DNA of 64,000 bases, from NCBI GenBank assembly GCA_017540085.1, contig JAFYBQ010000042.1, positions 1-64,000 of the forward strand, given 5' to 3'. Below the pieces are notes generated by a model. It was not told the DNA's origin. It worked only from the letters and a program-made list of their open reading frames with translations, and ran no database searches. Positions 46,120 to 56,177 of the stretch are shown here, one piece after another. The stretch is from Synergistaceae bacterium. GTDB taxonomy: Bacteria > Synergistota > Synergistia > Synergistales > Aminobacteriaceae. The number at the start of each line of letters is the position of its first letter. Position 1 is the first letter of the stretch. The position numbers were made by a program, and so were the translations under genes.

Positions 46120-47199
46120 TTGTACGACATAATCATTAACGCCGACTCCCTGTCCGAGCTTCCGAAATTGCCCGCCGAGTCTGTCGATTTGATTTTTGCT
46201 GACCCTCCATATTGGATGAGGACTGAAGGAATCTTGCGGCGGGCGGAAGGCACAGAGTTTCACGGCTGCAATGATGACTGGGACAAATTCAGCTCCCTCG
46301 ATGACTACGAGTCCTTCACGCTTCAATGGCTGACTGAGTGCCGGAGAGTCCTCAAGCGTTCCGGCTCGCTGTGGGTGATAGGCTCTATGCAGTGTATATA
46401 CACAATCGGCGCGGCCATGCAGAAATTAGGCTATTGGCTCATAAACGACATTATATGGCACAAGACTAACCCGACTCCGAATTTCACCGGCTCCCGACTC
46501 AACAACAGCCACGAGACTCTAATTTGGGCGGTCAAAGACCGTAAGTCAAAATTCACGTTCAACTACAAGACAGCAAAAGCCCTCAATCACGAGTCGCCCT
46601 CAAAACAAATGGGATCCGTCTGGCGATTCCCGGTCTGCTCAGGAAATGAACGACTCAAAGATTCCAGCGGTCATAAAATCCATTCGACACAAAAGCCCCT
46701 CGCAATGTTAGAGAGAATCATAGCAATCTCATCAAAGCCCGGTGATTTAGTGCTTGACCCTTTCGCCGGAACAATGACGACAGCCGCCGCCGCAAAGAAA
46801 TTAGGCCGTCAATACATCATGATTGAGTGCGAGAAAACTTACTGCGATTACGGGCGTGAAAGGCTCAGTGCGATAACGTTTGAGGACTCGCAAATTTCGC
46901 GGGGTGATTTTGACGTTAAGCCAATGCGCGTAACAATGCCGGAAATGATTCAGGCAGGATATTTTCATGAGGGAGAGAAGTTTTTTCTTGCTGACGGAAA
47001 AGAATACGCCGAACTACAGCCGGACGGGAAATTATTGTACGCCGGGAAAATTATCGACATTCACACATGCGCGGCTCGTGCCAAAAATTTGCGCGCCGAA
47101 AGAGTCAACGGTTTCGATTATTGGCACGTCATGCGGGGAAATCACCTTGTCAGCATCAGGGAAATACGCGAAAATTACCGGGACAGTCTCAAACACTAG
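46120..47199 (+). CDS. Orphan beta-class DNA methyltransferase, CcrM/HinfI type
   Basis: A 359-residue adenine methyltransferase. The catalytic DPPY motif lies near the N-terminus (FADPPYWM, about residues 27-34) and the SAM-binding FAGTMTTAAAAKKLGR near residues 211-226, the beta-class order of CcrM and M.HinfI. The C-terminal 80 residues (GYFHEGEKFFLADG to the end) match the RAMA-type domain found in CcrM, which methylates adenine in GANTC. No restriction nuclease is next to it, so it is probably an epigenetic regulator. The start is taken as TTG 46120, 6 bases after AGAGGTG; GTG 46111 would overlap that site. Confidence 0.88.
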   Translation: MYDIIINADSLSELPKLPAESVDLIFADPPYWMRTEGILRRAEGTEFHGCNDDWDKFSSLDDYESFTLQWLTECRRVLKRSGSLWVIGSMQCIYTIGAAMQKLGYWLINDIIWHKTNPTPNFTGSRLNNSHETLIWAVKDRKSKFTFNYKTAKALNHESPSKQMGSVWRFPVCSGNERLKDSSGHKIHSTQKPLAMLERIIAISSKPGDLVLDPFAGTMTTAAAAKKLGRQYIMIECEKTYCDYGRERLSAITFEDSQISRGDFDVKPMRVTMPEMIQAGYFHEGEKFFLADGKEYAELQPDGKLLYAGKIIDIHTCAARAKNLRAERVNGFDYWHVMRGNHLVSIREIRENYRDSLKH

Positions 47200-47212
47200 G
47201 GGAGGAATCATC

Positions 47213-47842
47213 ATGAAACGTATAATTCTTGCTGTACTCATTGCGTTATTGCCTGCGTCTTTTGCTGAGACCGCTGAAAGGTTCGTAACGTTCCCGGCTC
47301 TCGGACGCTGCACAGGAACATACGTAAGATACCGCGACAATCCCGACACTGACGGCGAAATCATCGGGCGGCTGAACTCTCCCGAAAGAGTCATAGTTGT
47401 CGGGCAGACTGTTACGGACGGCGATTTGTGGTACGAGATTGAAGACCCTCGCGCAGAGGCTACAGCGTTTGTTTTCGGGAAATATATCGTGCCAGTTTTT
47501 GACGAGACCACACAGCAGGGCGAGCTTTACAGAATGCTTGTCAGTATTTTCCAGTCATACGGAATCACGAAAGAGAAGGCGAATTTCTATAACGGCCCGG
47601 CAGTCGAAATAGAACACACTAATGACGCAGGAATATTTCAGCTTGATGTGTGGGAAAAAGGCTGCTCATTCGGCGATGTGAATATAGGCGACGGCAAAGA
47701 GAAACTGCGTGAAACTCTCGGCGAGCCTGACATGATTAGCGGCTCTGAATTGGAATATAGGCTTGACGGGGATATAATTTTCACATTCAGGCTGAAGGAC
47801 GGCAGAATCTCTCACATGTCGTACCAGTGGCCGCAACGTTAA
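47213..47842 (+). CDS. Secreted bacterial SH3-domain protein, copy 1
   Basis: A 209-residue exported protein: signal peptide (about 1-19), an SH3b-type domain (about 30-95, with YVRYRDNPDTDGEIIG and LWYEIED), and a C-terminal module of about 60 residues (GCSFGDVNIGDGKEKL, then LGEPDMISGSELEYR and TFRLKDGRISHM). The C-terminal pattern resembles BamE/BLIP-like two-strand folds. The ribosome site AGGGGAGGA is nearly identical to that of the next gene. It starts 13 bp after the methyltransferase and could share its transcript. SH3b modules often bind peptidoglycan. Confidence 0.75.
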   Translation: MKRIILAVLIALLPASFAETAERFVTFPALGRCTGTYVRYRDNPDTDGEIIGRLNSPERVIVVGQTVTDGDLWYEIEDPRAEATAFVFGKYIVPVFDETTQQGELYRMLVSIFQSYGITKEKANFYNGPAVEIEHTNDAGIFQLDVWEKGCSFGDVNIGDGKEKLRETLGEPDMISGSELEYRLDGDIIFTFRLKDGRISHMSYQWPQR

Positions 47843-47854
47843 GGAGGAATCATC

Positions 47855-48508
47855 ATGAAGCGTGTAATTCTTGCCATGCTCACTGCGTTATTGTTCGTGT
47901 CATTTGCTGAAGGTGCCGGAAAATTTGCCGACTTCCCGACAATAGGAGTCTGCACGGGCGACTCAGTGCGCTATCATTCAAAGCCAAGCACAAAGGCTGA
48001 AGTCTGGGGAAGCCTCAGCAAAAACATGAAGGTTGTCGTTGAGAGTCAGAAAGTTGTTGACGGTGAAACGTGGTACGAGATTTCGCCCAAAGACGCACAG
48101 GACTCCGCATATGTTTACGGGGAATACTTAGCCCCGTATTTTGGCGAGGCCGCGCAGAAATCCCCGGTCAACAAAATGGTCATCGACATTCTGCAAGTCT
48201 ATTCGCCCTACAAGGATAACGACTACTACACGGAATACGGCGGGGAGGAAGTCAGGCGGACATATGACGAAAGCGGCTGGCTCGTGCGTGTTGAGGCGTG
48301 GAAGCCGGGATGTTCTTTCGGGAATGACGGCCAGGACGAAAGCAAAAATATCACTATCGGCGACAATGCGGGCAAGCTCACAAAACTTTTCGGCGACCCC
48401 GACAAGAAGAGCGACTCAGAATGTGAATACACTGCGGGGAGTTCCTCATTAACTTTCAGGATTGAGGACGGGAAAATTACCCGCATGATTTACGAGGACA
48501 AGAAATAA
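47855..48508 (+). CDS. Secreted bacterial SH3-domain protein, copy 2
   Basis: A 217-residue tandem paralogue of the preceding gene, matching from the signal peptide (MKRVILAMLTALLFVSFAEG) to the end (IGDNAGKLTKLFGDPDKKSDSECEY). Even the ribosome site and spacer (GGAGGAATCATC) before ATG are the same, so the gene with its leader was duplicated. It has a slightly longer linker (ENDG...SKN-like insertion before the C-terminal module). A strong terminator follows. Confidence 0.78.
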   Translation: MKRVILAMLTALLFVSFAEGAGKFADFPTIGVCTGDSVRYHSKPSTKAEVWGSLSKNMKVVVESQKVVDGETWYEISPKDAQDSAYVYGEYLAPYFGEAAQKSPVNKMVIDILQVYSPYKDNDYYTEYGGEEVRRTYDESGWLVRVEAWKPGCSFGNDGQDESKNITIGDNAGKLTKLFGDPDKKSDSECEYTAGSSSLTFRIEDGKITRMIYEDKK

Positions 48509-48525
48509 TCAGCCGTATCATTCGC

Positions 48526-48570
48526 AAAAAAAGAGTCCCCGGAGGTTTTCTAGCCTTCCGGGGATTCTTG
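48526..48570. terminator. Bidirectional terminator between the SH3 gene and groEL
   Basis: Stem TCCCCGGA/TTCCGGGGA, with a seven-T run when read on the minus strand. Confidence 0.85.
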
Positions 48571-48599
48571 TTGTATTCTGCGTGTTATCCGGCCTAGGT

Positions 48600-50541
<1,942 letters not shown>

Positions 50542-50568
50542 GATTCTGTATTGGCCTCCTTCTTGTGA

Positions 50569-50595
50569 TTGGCACTCAATCAAAAAGAGTGCTAA
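50569..50595 (-). promoter_or_regulatory. CIRCE operator (HrcA-binding)
   Basis: A 9-9-9 inverted repeat, TTAGCACTC and GAGTGCCAA on the minus strand around nine bases. It matches the CIRCE consensus except one position in the right arm. HrcA binds it and represses the heat-shock operon at normal temperature. Confidence 0.95.
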
Positions 50596-50611
50596 CTAAA
50601 CAACGCGGGGA

Positions 50612-50640
50612 ATATTACTCCCTAAGCGTGAAAATTGCAA
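50612..50640 (-). promoter_or_regulatory. Promoter of groES-groEL
   Basis: Read on the minus strand: -35 TTGCAA (50635-50640), a 17-base spacer, -10 TAATAT (50612-50617). The CIRCE element starts just downstream of the expected transcription start. Confidence 0.7.
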
Positions 50641-50653
50641 TCGTTAATTTTAC

Positions 50654-51283
50654 TTAGGCAAGATAATTTCTTATTTCCTCTTTGACCCGTTCAATGTCTG
50701 AGCATGTAAGAAAGGGGATTAATTTCTGTATCTCATCAATATTTCTGTCCCACCATCGCAAACGCAATAAAAGCCCGGTCATCTCATCGTCAAACCTTTT
50801 GCGAATCACTTTTGCAGGATTTCCCGCCGCGATTGTGTACGGGGGAATGTCGCGGGTTACTGTGCTGTTGAGGCCGATAATCGCCCCGTCCCCGACATTA
50901 ACGCCCGGAAGAAACGTAACATTCTGCCCTATCCAAACATCATTGCCGATGACTGTATCACCCTTCAGCGGCAAATCTGACATGGCCGGGGGATTCTGAT
51001 TCCAGCCTTCAAATATGTAGAACGGGAATGTTGCCGCGCAATTCATTTGATGATTCGCGCCGTTCATGACAAACTCAACGCCCGCCCCGATCTGGCAGAA
51101 TTTCCCGATTATGAGCTTGTCGCCGATAAATTCATAGTGATGTGTAACGCGGGACTCGAAATCTTTTCCGGCGTAATACGAGAAATCCCCGGCGATTATA
51201 TTCGGCCTCGTTATCGCGGGCTTGATGTATGTTACTGAGTCTGAATTGGGAAGGGGAAAAATTTTGCTTGGGTCTGGTGTCAT
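50654..51283 (-). CDS. Vat/CatB-type xenobiotic acetyltransferase (left-handed beta-helix)
   Basis: A 209-residue hexapeptide-repeat acetyltransferase. Repeats such as IIGKFCQIG, VIGNDVWIGQNVTFLPG and VGDGAIIGLNS are seen, with the catalytic histidine in NGANHQMN and the C-terminal WWDRNIDEI. The family acetylates streptogramin A, chloramphenicol or related alcohols; the natural substrate here is unknown. The start is ATG 51283, 7 bases after GGAGG. It lies 50 bp after the HxlR regulator on the same strand. Confidence 0.88.
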   Translation of the reverse strand: MTPDPSKIFPLPNSDSVTYIKPAITRPNIIAGDFSYYAGKDFESRVTHHYEFIGDKLIIGKFCQIGAGVEFVMNGANHQMNCAATFPFYIFEGWNQNPPAMSDLPLKGDTVIGNDVWIGQNVTFLPGVNVGDGAIIGLNSTVTRDIPPYTIAAGNPAKVIRKRFDDEMTGLLLRLRWWDRNIDEIQKLIPFLTCSDIERVKEEIRNYLA

Positions 51284-51333
51284 AGTAAAGCCTCCGAAAT
51301 CTCTAAAGGTCTTAGCGTTGAAGCGGGGATATT

Positions 51334-51684
51334 CTATGAGGATGCCCGGCACTTTCCGCAGTTGGGTGTGAAGCCGTCCCTGTCCATCTCGCTGACCGCC
51401 CATTGAGCCGCCGCCGTCAGCATTGGGAGAGCGTTTTTGCCGCGTTCAGTGAGGGAATATTCTACACGCGGGGGGACTTCATTATATTGTGTTCGCGAGA
51501 CTAGCCCGGAGGACTCTAACTCCTTCAGGGACTGCGCGAGCATCATGTTTGTGATGTCGCCTAAGCTGCGTTTGATTGCGCTGTAACGTTTCGGGGACAT
51601 GTCAGACAATATGCAGATGATTGGGAGCTTCCATTTTCCCCCGAAAGTATGAGCTAAATATTTCAGCGGGCAAATATTTTCCAT
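51334..51684 (-). CDS. HxlR-family transcriptional regulator
   Basis: A 116-residue winged-helix regulator: CPLKYLAHTFGGKWKLPII at the start, RYSAIKRSLGDITNMMLAQSLKELESSGL through the recognition helix, and the wing YSLTERG. The two-cysteine start and CGKC end could sense oxidants or electrophiles, as known for some members. It is divergent from the metallohydrolase-nitroreductase pair and likely controls it. Confidence 0.92.
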   Translation of the reverse strand: MENICPLKYLAHTFGGKWKLPIICILSDMSPKRYSAIKRSLGDITNMMLAQSLKELESSGLVSRTQYNEVPPRVEYSLTERGKNALPMLTAAAQWAVSEMDRDGFTPNCGKCRASS

Positions 51685-51738
51685 GAGTCAAAATCTCCTG
51701 TGTATTATTTCTATATATGGTATCAAAAATCTGTGTTC

Positions 51739-51766
51739 TTGTGAAAATCGTACCACCAAATATAAT
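51739..51766 (+). promoter_or_regulatory. Promoter of the metallohydrolase-nitroreductase genes
   Basis: -35 TTGTGA (51739-51744), a 16-base spacer, -10 TATAAT (51761-51766). A TGGTA (51718-51722) and TACCA (51751-51755) pair flanks the -35 box and could be a regulator site; weak support. Confidence 0.55.
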
Positions 51767-51804
51767 AATCACATCCCCAAAAATTTTGAGGAGGGTAATT
51801 TCTC

Positions 51805-52524
51805 ATGCAGATAAAAGCAGTAAAGCTATTTGAGGGCGGAGAGTTCACAGAAGAGTTTGTGTTCGGCGGAGAAAACAAAGCAGATGGCCGCAAGGATTTC
51901 ACATATCCCGGAAGCCTTCAGAATTTCGTGATTGATACGGGTGATGAGGTGATACTTATCGACACGGGATTCGCGCCGGGGACTCCGTTCAAAGGCTACA
52001 GGGTGATTAATGACTATATCCCCGCGCTTGAGGCAGCCGGATACAAGCCGGAGCAGGTCAGCAAGATTCTTGTTACCCACAAGCACCCCGATCACACAGG
52101 AATGCTGTCAGCTTTCCCGAATGCTAAAATCTACATCGGCCCGGATGACGCAGACGCATTGAAGCTCGACGGCTCGAACATTATCCGCGCTGCGTACCAG
52201 GACGGCCCGTATCACAATTTCCCGGAGTCGCAGAAGATTGCAGAAGGGATATATTTCATCAAAGCACGGGGACACACTAAGGGCAACAGCATAGTGATAG
52301 CTGAGTCGGACGGAGTATATTACATGCTTCACGGCGATGTTACGTATGTTGACGCGGCACTTCACGCAAACAAGCTCTCAATCGTGTTTGAGGATCTGCC
52401 CGCGGCGCGTGAGACGTTAGACCGTGTTCGCGAGTTCGTGAAGAACAACCCGACAATCTACCTTTCGACACATACCCCTGAAGGCGTTACGAACCTTGAG
52501 GGAAAAATCATCATGAAGCTGTAG
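51805..52524 (+). CDS. Metallo-beta-lactamase-fold hydrolase (AHL-lactonase-like)
   Basis: A 239-residue MBL-fold enzyme with the metal motif THKHPDHTG (His92, His94, Asp96, His97), later ligands in RGHTKG and HGDVTY, and STHTPEG near the end. It resembles the N-acyl-homoserine lactonase branch, which opens lactones, but substrates are broad. GGAGGG ribosome site. It is divergent from HxlR and followed 6 bp later by a nitroreductase. Confidence 0.9.
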   Translation: MQIKAVKLFEGGEFTEEFVFGGENKADGRKDFTYPGSLQNFVIDTGDEVILIDTGFAPGTPFKGYRVINDYIPALEAAGYKPEQVSKILVTHKHPDHTGMLSAFPNAKIYIGPDDADALKLDGSNIIRAAYQDGPYHNFPESQKIAEGIYFIKARGHTKGNSIVIAESDGVYYMLHGDVTYVDAALHANKLSIVFEDLPAARETLDRVREFVKNNPTIYLSTHTPEGVTNLEGKIIMKL

Positions 52525-52530
52525 ACGGTC

Positions 52531-53058
52531 ATGGAATTTGAGCAGGTATTGACGCGCAGAGTCTCAGCCCGGAAATATACCGGGAGGATGCCGAGCGATG
52601 ATGACATACAGAAAATCATTGACGCGGCTTTATTGTCGCCTATAGTCCGCTGGCACAAACTGCACCTTTCTGTAGTAACAAATCTTGACGCTATGAGCGT
52701 TGCGGAAATTGCCGCTGATGACATTTTCGGACGGCCTGACTCACCCGTGAAAATGCCCCGGCCATATCTCTACAATGCGCCCGTATGGATAATCTTATCG
52801 GGTAAAAAGTATGTTGAGTCGGAAAATCCGCAGGCAAAATTGATGAATGATAATTTATTCTGGAACGTCGGCTCAATCATTGAGAACATGGAGCTTCAGA
52901 CAACAGCGTTAGGGCTTGCGAGCTGCGGGATAAATACAACAGTCGTAGCAATGAGAGACCGCCCGGACGTGAAAAAGGCTGTCGGAATCCCTGAAGGCTA
53001 CGATGCTTTAGCGTCCGTAGTTGTGGGATATGCTGACGCTGATTACCCCATAGCATAA
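52531..53058 (+). CDS. Nitroreductase-family flavoprotein
   Basis: A 175-residue FMN-type nitroreductase: RRVSARKYTGR at the start (FMN phosphate contacts), NVGSIIENMELQTTALGLASC in the middle, and IPEGYDALASVVVGYAD near the end. It reduces quinones, nitro compounds or other electrophiles with NAD(P)H. No clear ribosome site; it is coupled to the hydrolase six bases upstream. Together with HxlR this looks like a small detoxification unit. Confidence 0.92.
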   Translation: MEFEQVLTRRVSARKYTGRMPSDDDIQKIIDAALLSPIVRWHKLHLSVVTNLDAMSVAEIAADDIFGRPDSPVKMPRPYLYNAPVWIILSGKKYVESENPQAKLMNDNLFWNVGSIIENMELQTTALGLASCGINTTVVAMRDRPDVKKAVGIPEGYDALASVVVGYADADYPIA

Positions 53059-53059
53059 A

Positions 53060-53118
53060 AAGAGAACGGCGAAAACCATTGAAAATAAAGGGTTTTTGCC
53101 GTTCTTCTCTTGTTTTTG
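53060..53118 (+). terminator. Terminator of the nitroreductase gene
   Basis: A long inverted repeat (AGAGAACGGC...AAAACC with GGGTTTTTGCCGTTCTTCTCT) is followed by TTGTTTTTG. Confidence 0.75.
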
Positions 53119-53147
53119 TCGCTTATTTGTCGCTTATTTGTCGCTTA
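53115..53147. repeat. Three direct copies of an 11-bp unit
   Basis: TTTGTCGCTTA occurs three times head to tail, just after the nitroreductase terminator and before the low-GC patch. Confidence 0.85.
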
Positions 53148-53189
53148 AATCTGCCTTTAGATACTACACGATAGCAGACGATAAAGGCT

Positions 53190-53489
53190 TTAATCTGATA
53201 AGTTCGCTATATCTTGTGAAAGCTGTTCTTCCGCTTTTTTGTACTTCTCTTGAAGCTTTAGGAAGTCTTTCAACTTCGTTTTGACAAACTCTTGCTGTTC
53301 TTTATAAGGGATATAGTCAATGTAATAATCCTTAAACATATCAGGCGATATAGTCAGCTTTGATGTTCCGTCCGCTAAGTCAGAAACGATTTGCTTCTTT
53401 ATTGAAGCAAAATAACAATTATAAAACTCTAAGTCAATCGGATATTTCGGGTCATGCTTAATCGGGAAACGTGAATTTATCTGTCCCAT
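53190..53489 (-). pseudogene. C-terminal fragment of a type I restriction specificity subunit (HsdS-like)
   Basis: At most 99 residues, with a DGTSKLTISPDMFKDYYI segment, a YKEQQEFV segment, then a helical end (KLQEKYKKAEEQLSQ). This is the order of the end of an HsdS target-recognition half: a target-domain tail, then a conserved coiled-coil spacer. Full HsdS is about 400 residues and no hsdM or hsdR is near, so it is a remnant. The apparent start lies inside the end of the GNAT gene and lacks a ribosome site. It is A+T-rich. Confidence 0.55.
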
Positions 53490-53980
53490 TCGTATGCCAG
53501 CTTTGGGCCTCCATCAAATTGAATCAACCCGCAATACGCAAAGCCTTCCCTGCTGAGTATGTGCTGCATCACTTTGTTTTCTTCCTGTGTATCTACACGG
53601 ATTGCGTCAATCTGGTTCGACAGGCAAAAATCTTTGATGAGTTGAAAAGCTTCATGCGACAGGCCACCGCCTCTGGCTTTGCTGTTGAAAGCCATTCGAT
53701 GTACCACGGCATAAGGCTTTTCTGTTTTCCATGCGCCATCAATTCTTTTATATGCGGGTTCATCGCCGAAGATCATGCAGCAATAGCCAATAACTTCATT
53801 GCCTTTTACAAACGCATACCCGATGTTCTGAGCAATATCGTCGAGGATCGTCTGCTGAGTGGGATAATCAGGATGCCATTGTTCAAAGCCCAAAGACTTG
53901 TGATATGCTCTTGCATCCTCGATACATTGGTAACAGACTTTAGCTTCATTCTGATTTGCCAATCGCATTTCCATCCTCAT
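53477..53980 (-). CDS. GNAT-family N-acetyltransferase
   Basis: A 167-residue acetyltransferase with an EVIGYCCMIFGDEPAY strand, VVHRMAFNSKARGGGLSHEAF (the acetyl-CoA loop appears as ARGGGLSHEA instead of the usual Q/R-x-x-G-x-G/A) and IRVDTQEENKVMQHIL, typical of the family. The substrate is unknown. The gene is much richer in A+T than its surroundings and overlaps an HsdS remnant by 13 bases, which points to recent acquisition. Confidence 0.85.
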   Translation of the reverse strand: MRMEMRLANQNEAKVCYQCIEDARAYHKSLGFEQWHPDYPTQQTILDDIAQNIGYAFVKGNEVIGYCCMIFGDEPAYKRIDGAWKTEKPYAVVHRMAFNSKARGGGLSHEAFQLIKDFCLSNQIDAIRVDTQEENKVMQHILSREGFAYCGLIQFDGGPKLAYEWDR

Positions 53981-54145
53981 ACTCTCCCAAATACCGATTT
54001 ATACTTGTTCAATAATATAGCCGGATCCACACCTGACTTCAACATTAAAAATATATAATAAATTATAGCACAAGCAGGCGCAAGCGTCAATAATATATCC
54101 TGTAAACGTGATATTTCGTATCTGTGAACGGCGGGTCATTGCTTC

Positions 54146-54460
54146 TTGCAGTACAGCGTCAAGTCGTTTTTATACCGCGAGGAACACCCCGGCGAGGCAT
54201 ACGCGCTCCCGTCTTCCTGCAAGGCCAAAGAAATCACAGACGCTTGCATAAAGTGCGGGACATGCGTGAGAAATTGCCCCGTTGACGCGATAGACATTGA
54301 CGCGAAAACTTTTGACACGGAAAAATGTATAGGCTGCTGGGCATGTATCAACCGCTGCCCGAAACACGCGATAAAGTCAACAAGCAAAGATGTTGCGGAA
54401 ATAATGCGCTCATTCGGCGAGGCTTCGACAAAGAGGCTTGAGCCGGAAATATTCATGTAG
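54146..54460 (+). CDS. 2[4Fe-4S] ferredoxin-type protein, probably the C-terminal stump of an EFR1-like flavodoxin-ferredoxin
   Basis: A 104-residue product from a TTG start with no ribosome site. Two clusters are intact: CIKCGTCVRNCP and CIGCWACINRCP. The end, KRLEPEIFM, is like the R-x-EP-x-(F/L) end of EFR1-type ferrodoxins, whose N-terminal half is a flavodoxin. That half is absent: upstream is an in-frame stop at 54125 and then AT-rich DNA. So this is likely a truncated gene, although the ferredoxin part could still be made. Confidence 0.65.
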   Translation: MQYSVKSFLYREEHPGEAYALPSSCKAKEITDACIKCGTCVRNCPVDAIDIDAKTFDTEKCIGCWACINRCPKHAIKSTSKDVAEIMRSFGEASTKRLEPEIFM

Positions 54461-54465
54461 CCATC

Positions 54466-54510
54466 AAAAAACGGGGACTCGGTTTCGTCCGGCAGTCCCC
54501 GCTTTTATTT
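54466..54510 (+). terminator. Terminator after the ferredoxin
   Basis: CGGGGACT/AGTCCCCG arms followed by CTTTTATTTT; on the minus strand it can end the alcohol dehydrogenase transcript, with a run of T. Confidence 0.75.
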
Positions 54511-54523
54511 TGCGCGAATCTCT

Positions 54524-55576
54524 CTACGCCTCTTCAGGCTCGTCCGGGTCAACGTCAACGATAACCTTCATTGTTGACTCCCTGTGGCTGTCGATATACT
54601 CATAGGCTTTAGGCCAGTCCCTGAACGCAAAATGCGCGGTGCGTAACGGCTTGAGCTGTACTTTCCCTTCCTGCACAAAGCGAATCCCGTCAAGAAAATC
54701 TTCATGGCGGTACATCATTGACGTGTTGAGGTCGAGTTCTGAGTCGTTGAGCTTGGCGAGGTCGATATTTGCCTTCTTCCCGAAAACCGCCACAAGTATT
54801 ATCGTGCTTCCCTTGCGGGCATTCTGAATCGCCTGATCCATCGTTATGTCGCTCCCGGCGCATTCGTACGCGACATCATACTTGTCCGGCCCGAATGTGT
54901 CGAGGACTGCCTGCTTGTAGTCGTGATTTTTCGTGTTGACGACAACATCAGCACCGAGCTGTTTTGCGAGTTCGAGTCTTCCGTCTGAAATATCCGTAGC
55001 CATGACTTTGGCCGCGCCCAGTGCCTTCAATGACTGAATGAGAAGTATACCGATAGGCCCGCACCCTAACACTACAGCCGTGCAGCCCTTCACGCCGGGG
55101 AACTGCTTTGCCGCATGAATCGTAACCGCGAGAGGCTCAAGCATTGCCCCGTCAGAGTAACTCAGCTCATCGGGAATCGGCGTAACGTTCCTCTCGTCAG
55201 CAACAAAATATTCGCTCCCTGTCCCGGTCGTCTGGAAGCCGTAAACTTTCAGGCTCTCGCAGAGATTGTACTTTCCGTGAAGGCAGGGATAGCACCTTCC
55301 GCAGACGACTTGAGGCTCAAGCGTTACCCTGTCGCCGGGCTTGAACTTCTTGACGAACTCGCCGACTTTCACGACCTGCGCGGAGACTTCATGCCCCTGC
55401 GTTATAGGGTACGACGTGTAGGGGTGAGTCCCGTGATAAACGTGAATGTCGCTACCGCAGATTCCTATCTTCTTGATTTTGACGAGAACCTGATCCGGGC
55501 CGGGTTCGGGAATTTCGATGTCCCTGTAGATTATGTGCTTAGGTTCCTGCATTACTTCCTGTACCATTGTTGCCAT
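54524..55576 (-). CDS. Zinc-dependent medium-chain alcohol/polyol dehydrogenase
   Basis: A 350-residue MDR enzyme. The catalytic zinc site is Cys40, His62 and Glu63 (GHE). The structural zinc site is Cys92, Cys95, Cys98 and Cys106. The NAD Rossmann motif is LGCGPIGILL (about residues 169-178). It resembles sorbitol/threonine-type dehydrogenases and probably oxidises a polyol. It ends the leftward sugar operon. Confidence 0.93.
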   Translation of the reverse strand: MATMVQEVMQEPKHIIYRDIEIPEPGPDQVLVKIKKIGICGSDIHVYHGTHPYTSYPITQGHEVSAQVVKVGEFVKKFKPGDRVTLEPQVVCGRCYPCLHGKYNLCESLKVYGFQTTGTGSEYFVADERNVTPIPDELSYSDGAMLEPLAVTIHAAKQFPGVKGCTAVVLGCGPIGILLIQSLKALGAAKVMATDISDGRLELAKQLGADVVVNTKNHDYKQAVLDTFGPDKYDVAYECAGSDITMDQAIQNARKGSTIILVAVFGKKANIDLAKLNDSELDLNTSMMYRHEDFLDGIRFVQEGKVQLKPLRTAHFAFRDWPKAYEYIDSHRESTMKVIVDVDPDEPEEA

Positions 55577-55582
55577 TGTGAA

Positions 55583-56161
55583 TTATTCCTCCCTGCTTAA
55601 TCTTTCGTATTCTTCCCGGCAAATGTCATCGTAATTCAAAATCTCGTCCCGGAATGCCTCTGCCCATAAATTCATGGCCGATTCATTTCCGCTTGACCGC
55701 GCTATTCCTCCTGACATCTGCCAAATGTCCGCGCAAGCCTTTATGATTTTATCCTCATCGCTTGCCTTCCTGAATCCCATAAAGCTGCTGGCGTAATCTC
55801 CGCTCTTGCATGTCGAAAGATAACGCCGCGCCGTGTTCCTGTACTCGTGGTACAAATACGCCCTGTGCGACTCGTCCGTGTCATTCATGCGTAACTCGCT
55901 GATTATCGCTGTAACTTCCCTGTCCCTGAAACGCCGAAAGAATCCCCCGCGCCCGTACAAAAGCTGAAGGCATATGCACCGCCATAACCACCAGTCTATA
56001 TTTTTGCGGCCTTTGTTCTCGTGGTCAGAATAGCGGTCATTGTAGACTTCACGAACGAAATCAACGCCCCCGGATTCAGGAAGCGAGTCGAGAATCACGA
56101 GGCGTTTTTTCGGGTCAATCTCACGGAAATATTCTGAGTAATCGCTGTCGATTTCGTACAT
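55583..56161 (-). CDS. Conserved-looking protein of unknown function in the sugar operon
   Basis: A 192-residue acidic, helical protein without membrane segments. Visible features: SEYFREIDPKKRLVILD at the start, VYNDRYSDHENKGRKNIDWWLWRCICLQ in the middle, and ICREEYERLSREE at the end. I do not recognise the family with certainty. It sits between the ABC transporter and the dehydrogenase and ends 6 bp before the latter, so it belongs to the polyol unit. Confidence 0.65.
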   Translation of the reverse strand: MYEIDSDYSEYFREIDPKKRLVILDSLPESGGVDFVREVYNDRYSDHENKGRKNIDWWLWRCICLQLLYGRGGFFRRFRDREVTAIISELRMNDTDESHRAYLYHEYRNTARRYLSTCKSGDYASSFMGFRKASDEDKIIKACADIWQMSGGIARSSGNESAMNLWAEAFRDEILNYDDICREEYERLSREE

Positions 56162-56177
56162 TTCCTGCGTCGTTCTT

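Noticed and set aside
46120-47199. Complete restriction-modification system
   Set aside because: No endonuclease is seen on either side; the neighbours are secreted SH3 proteins and a Tim44-like protein.
53115-53147. CRISPR array
   Set aside because: Units are 11 bp with no spacers and no cas genes; it is a plain direct repeat.
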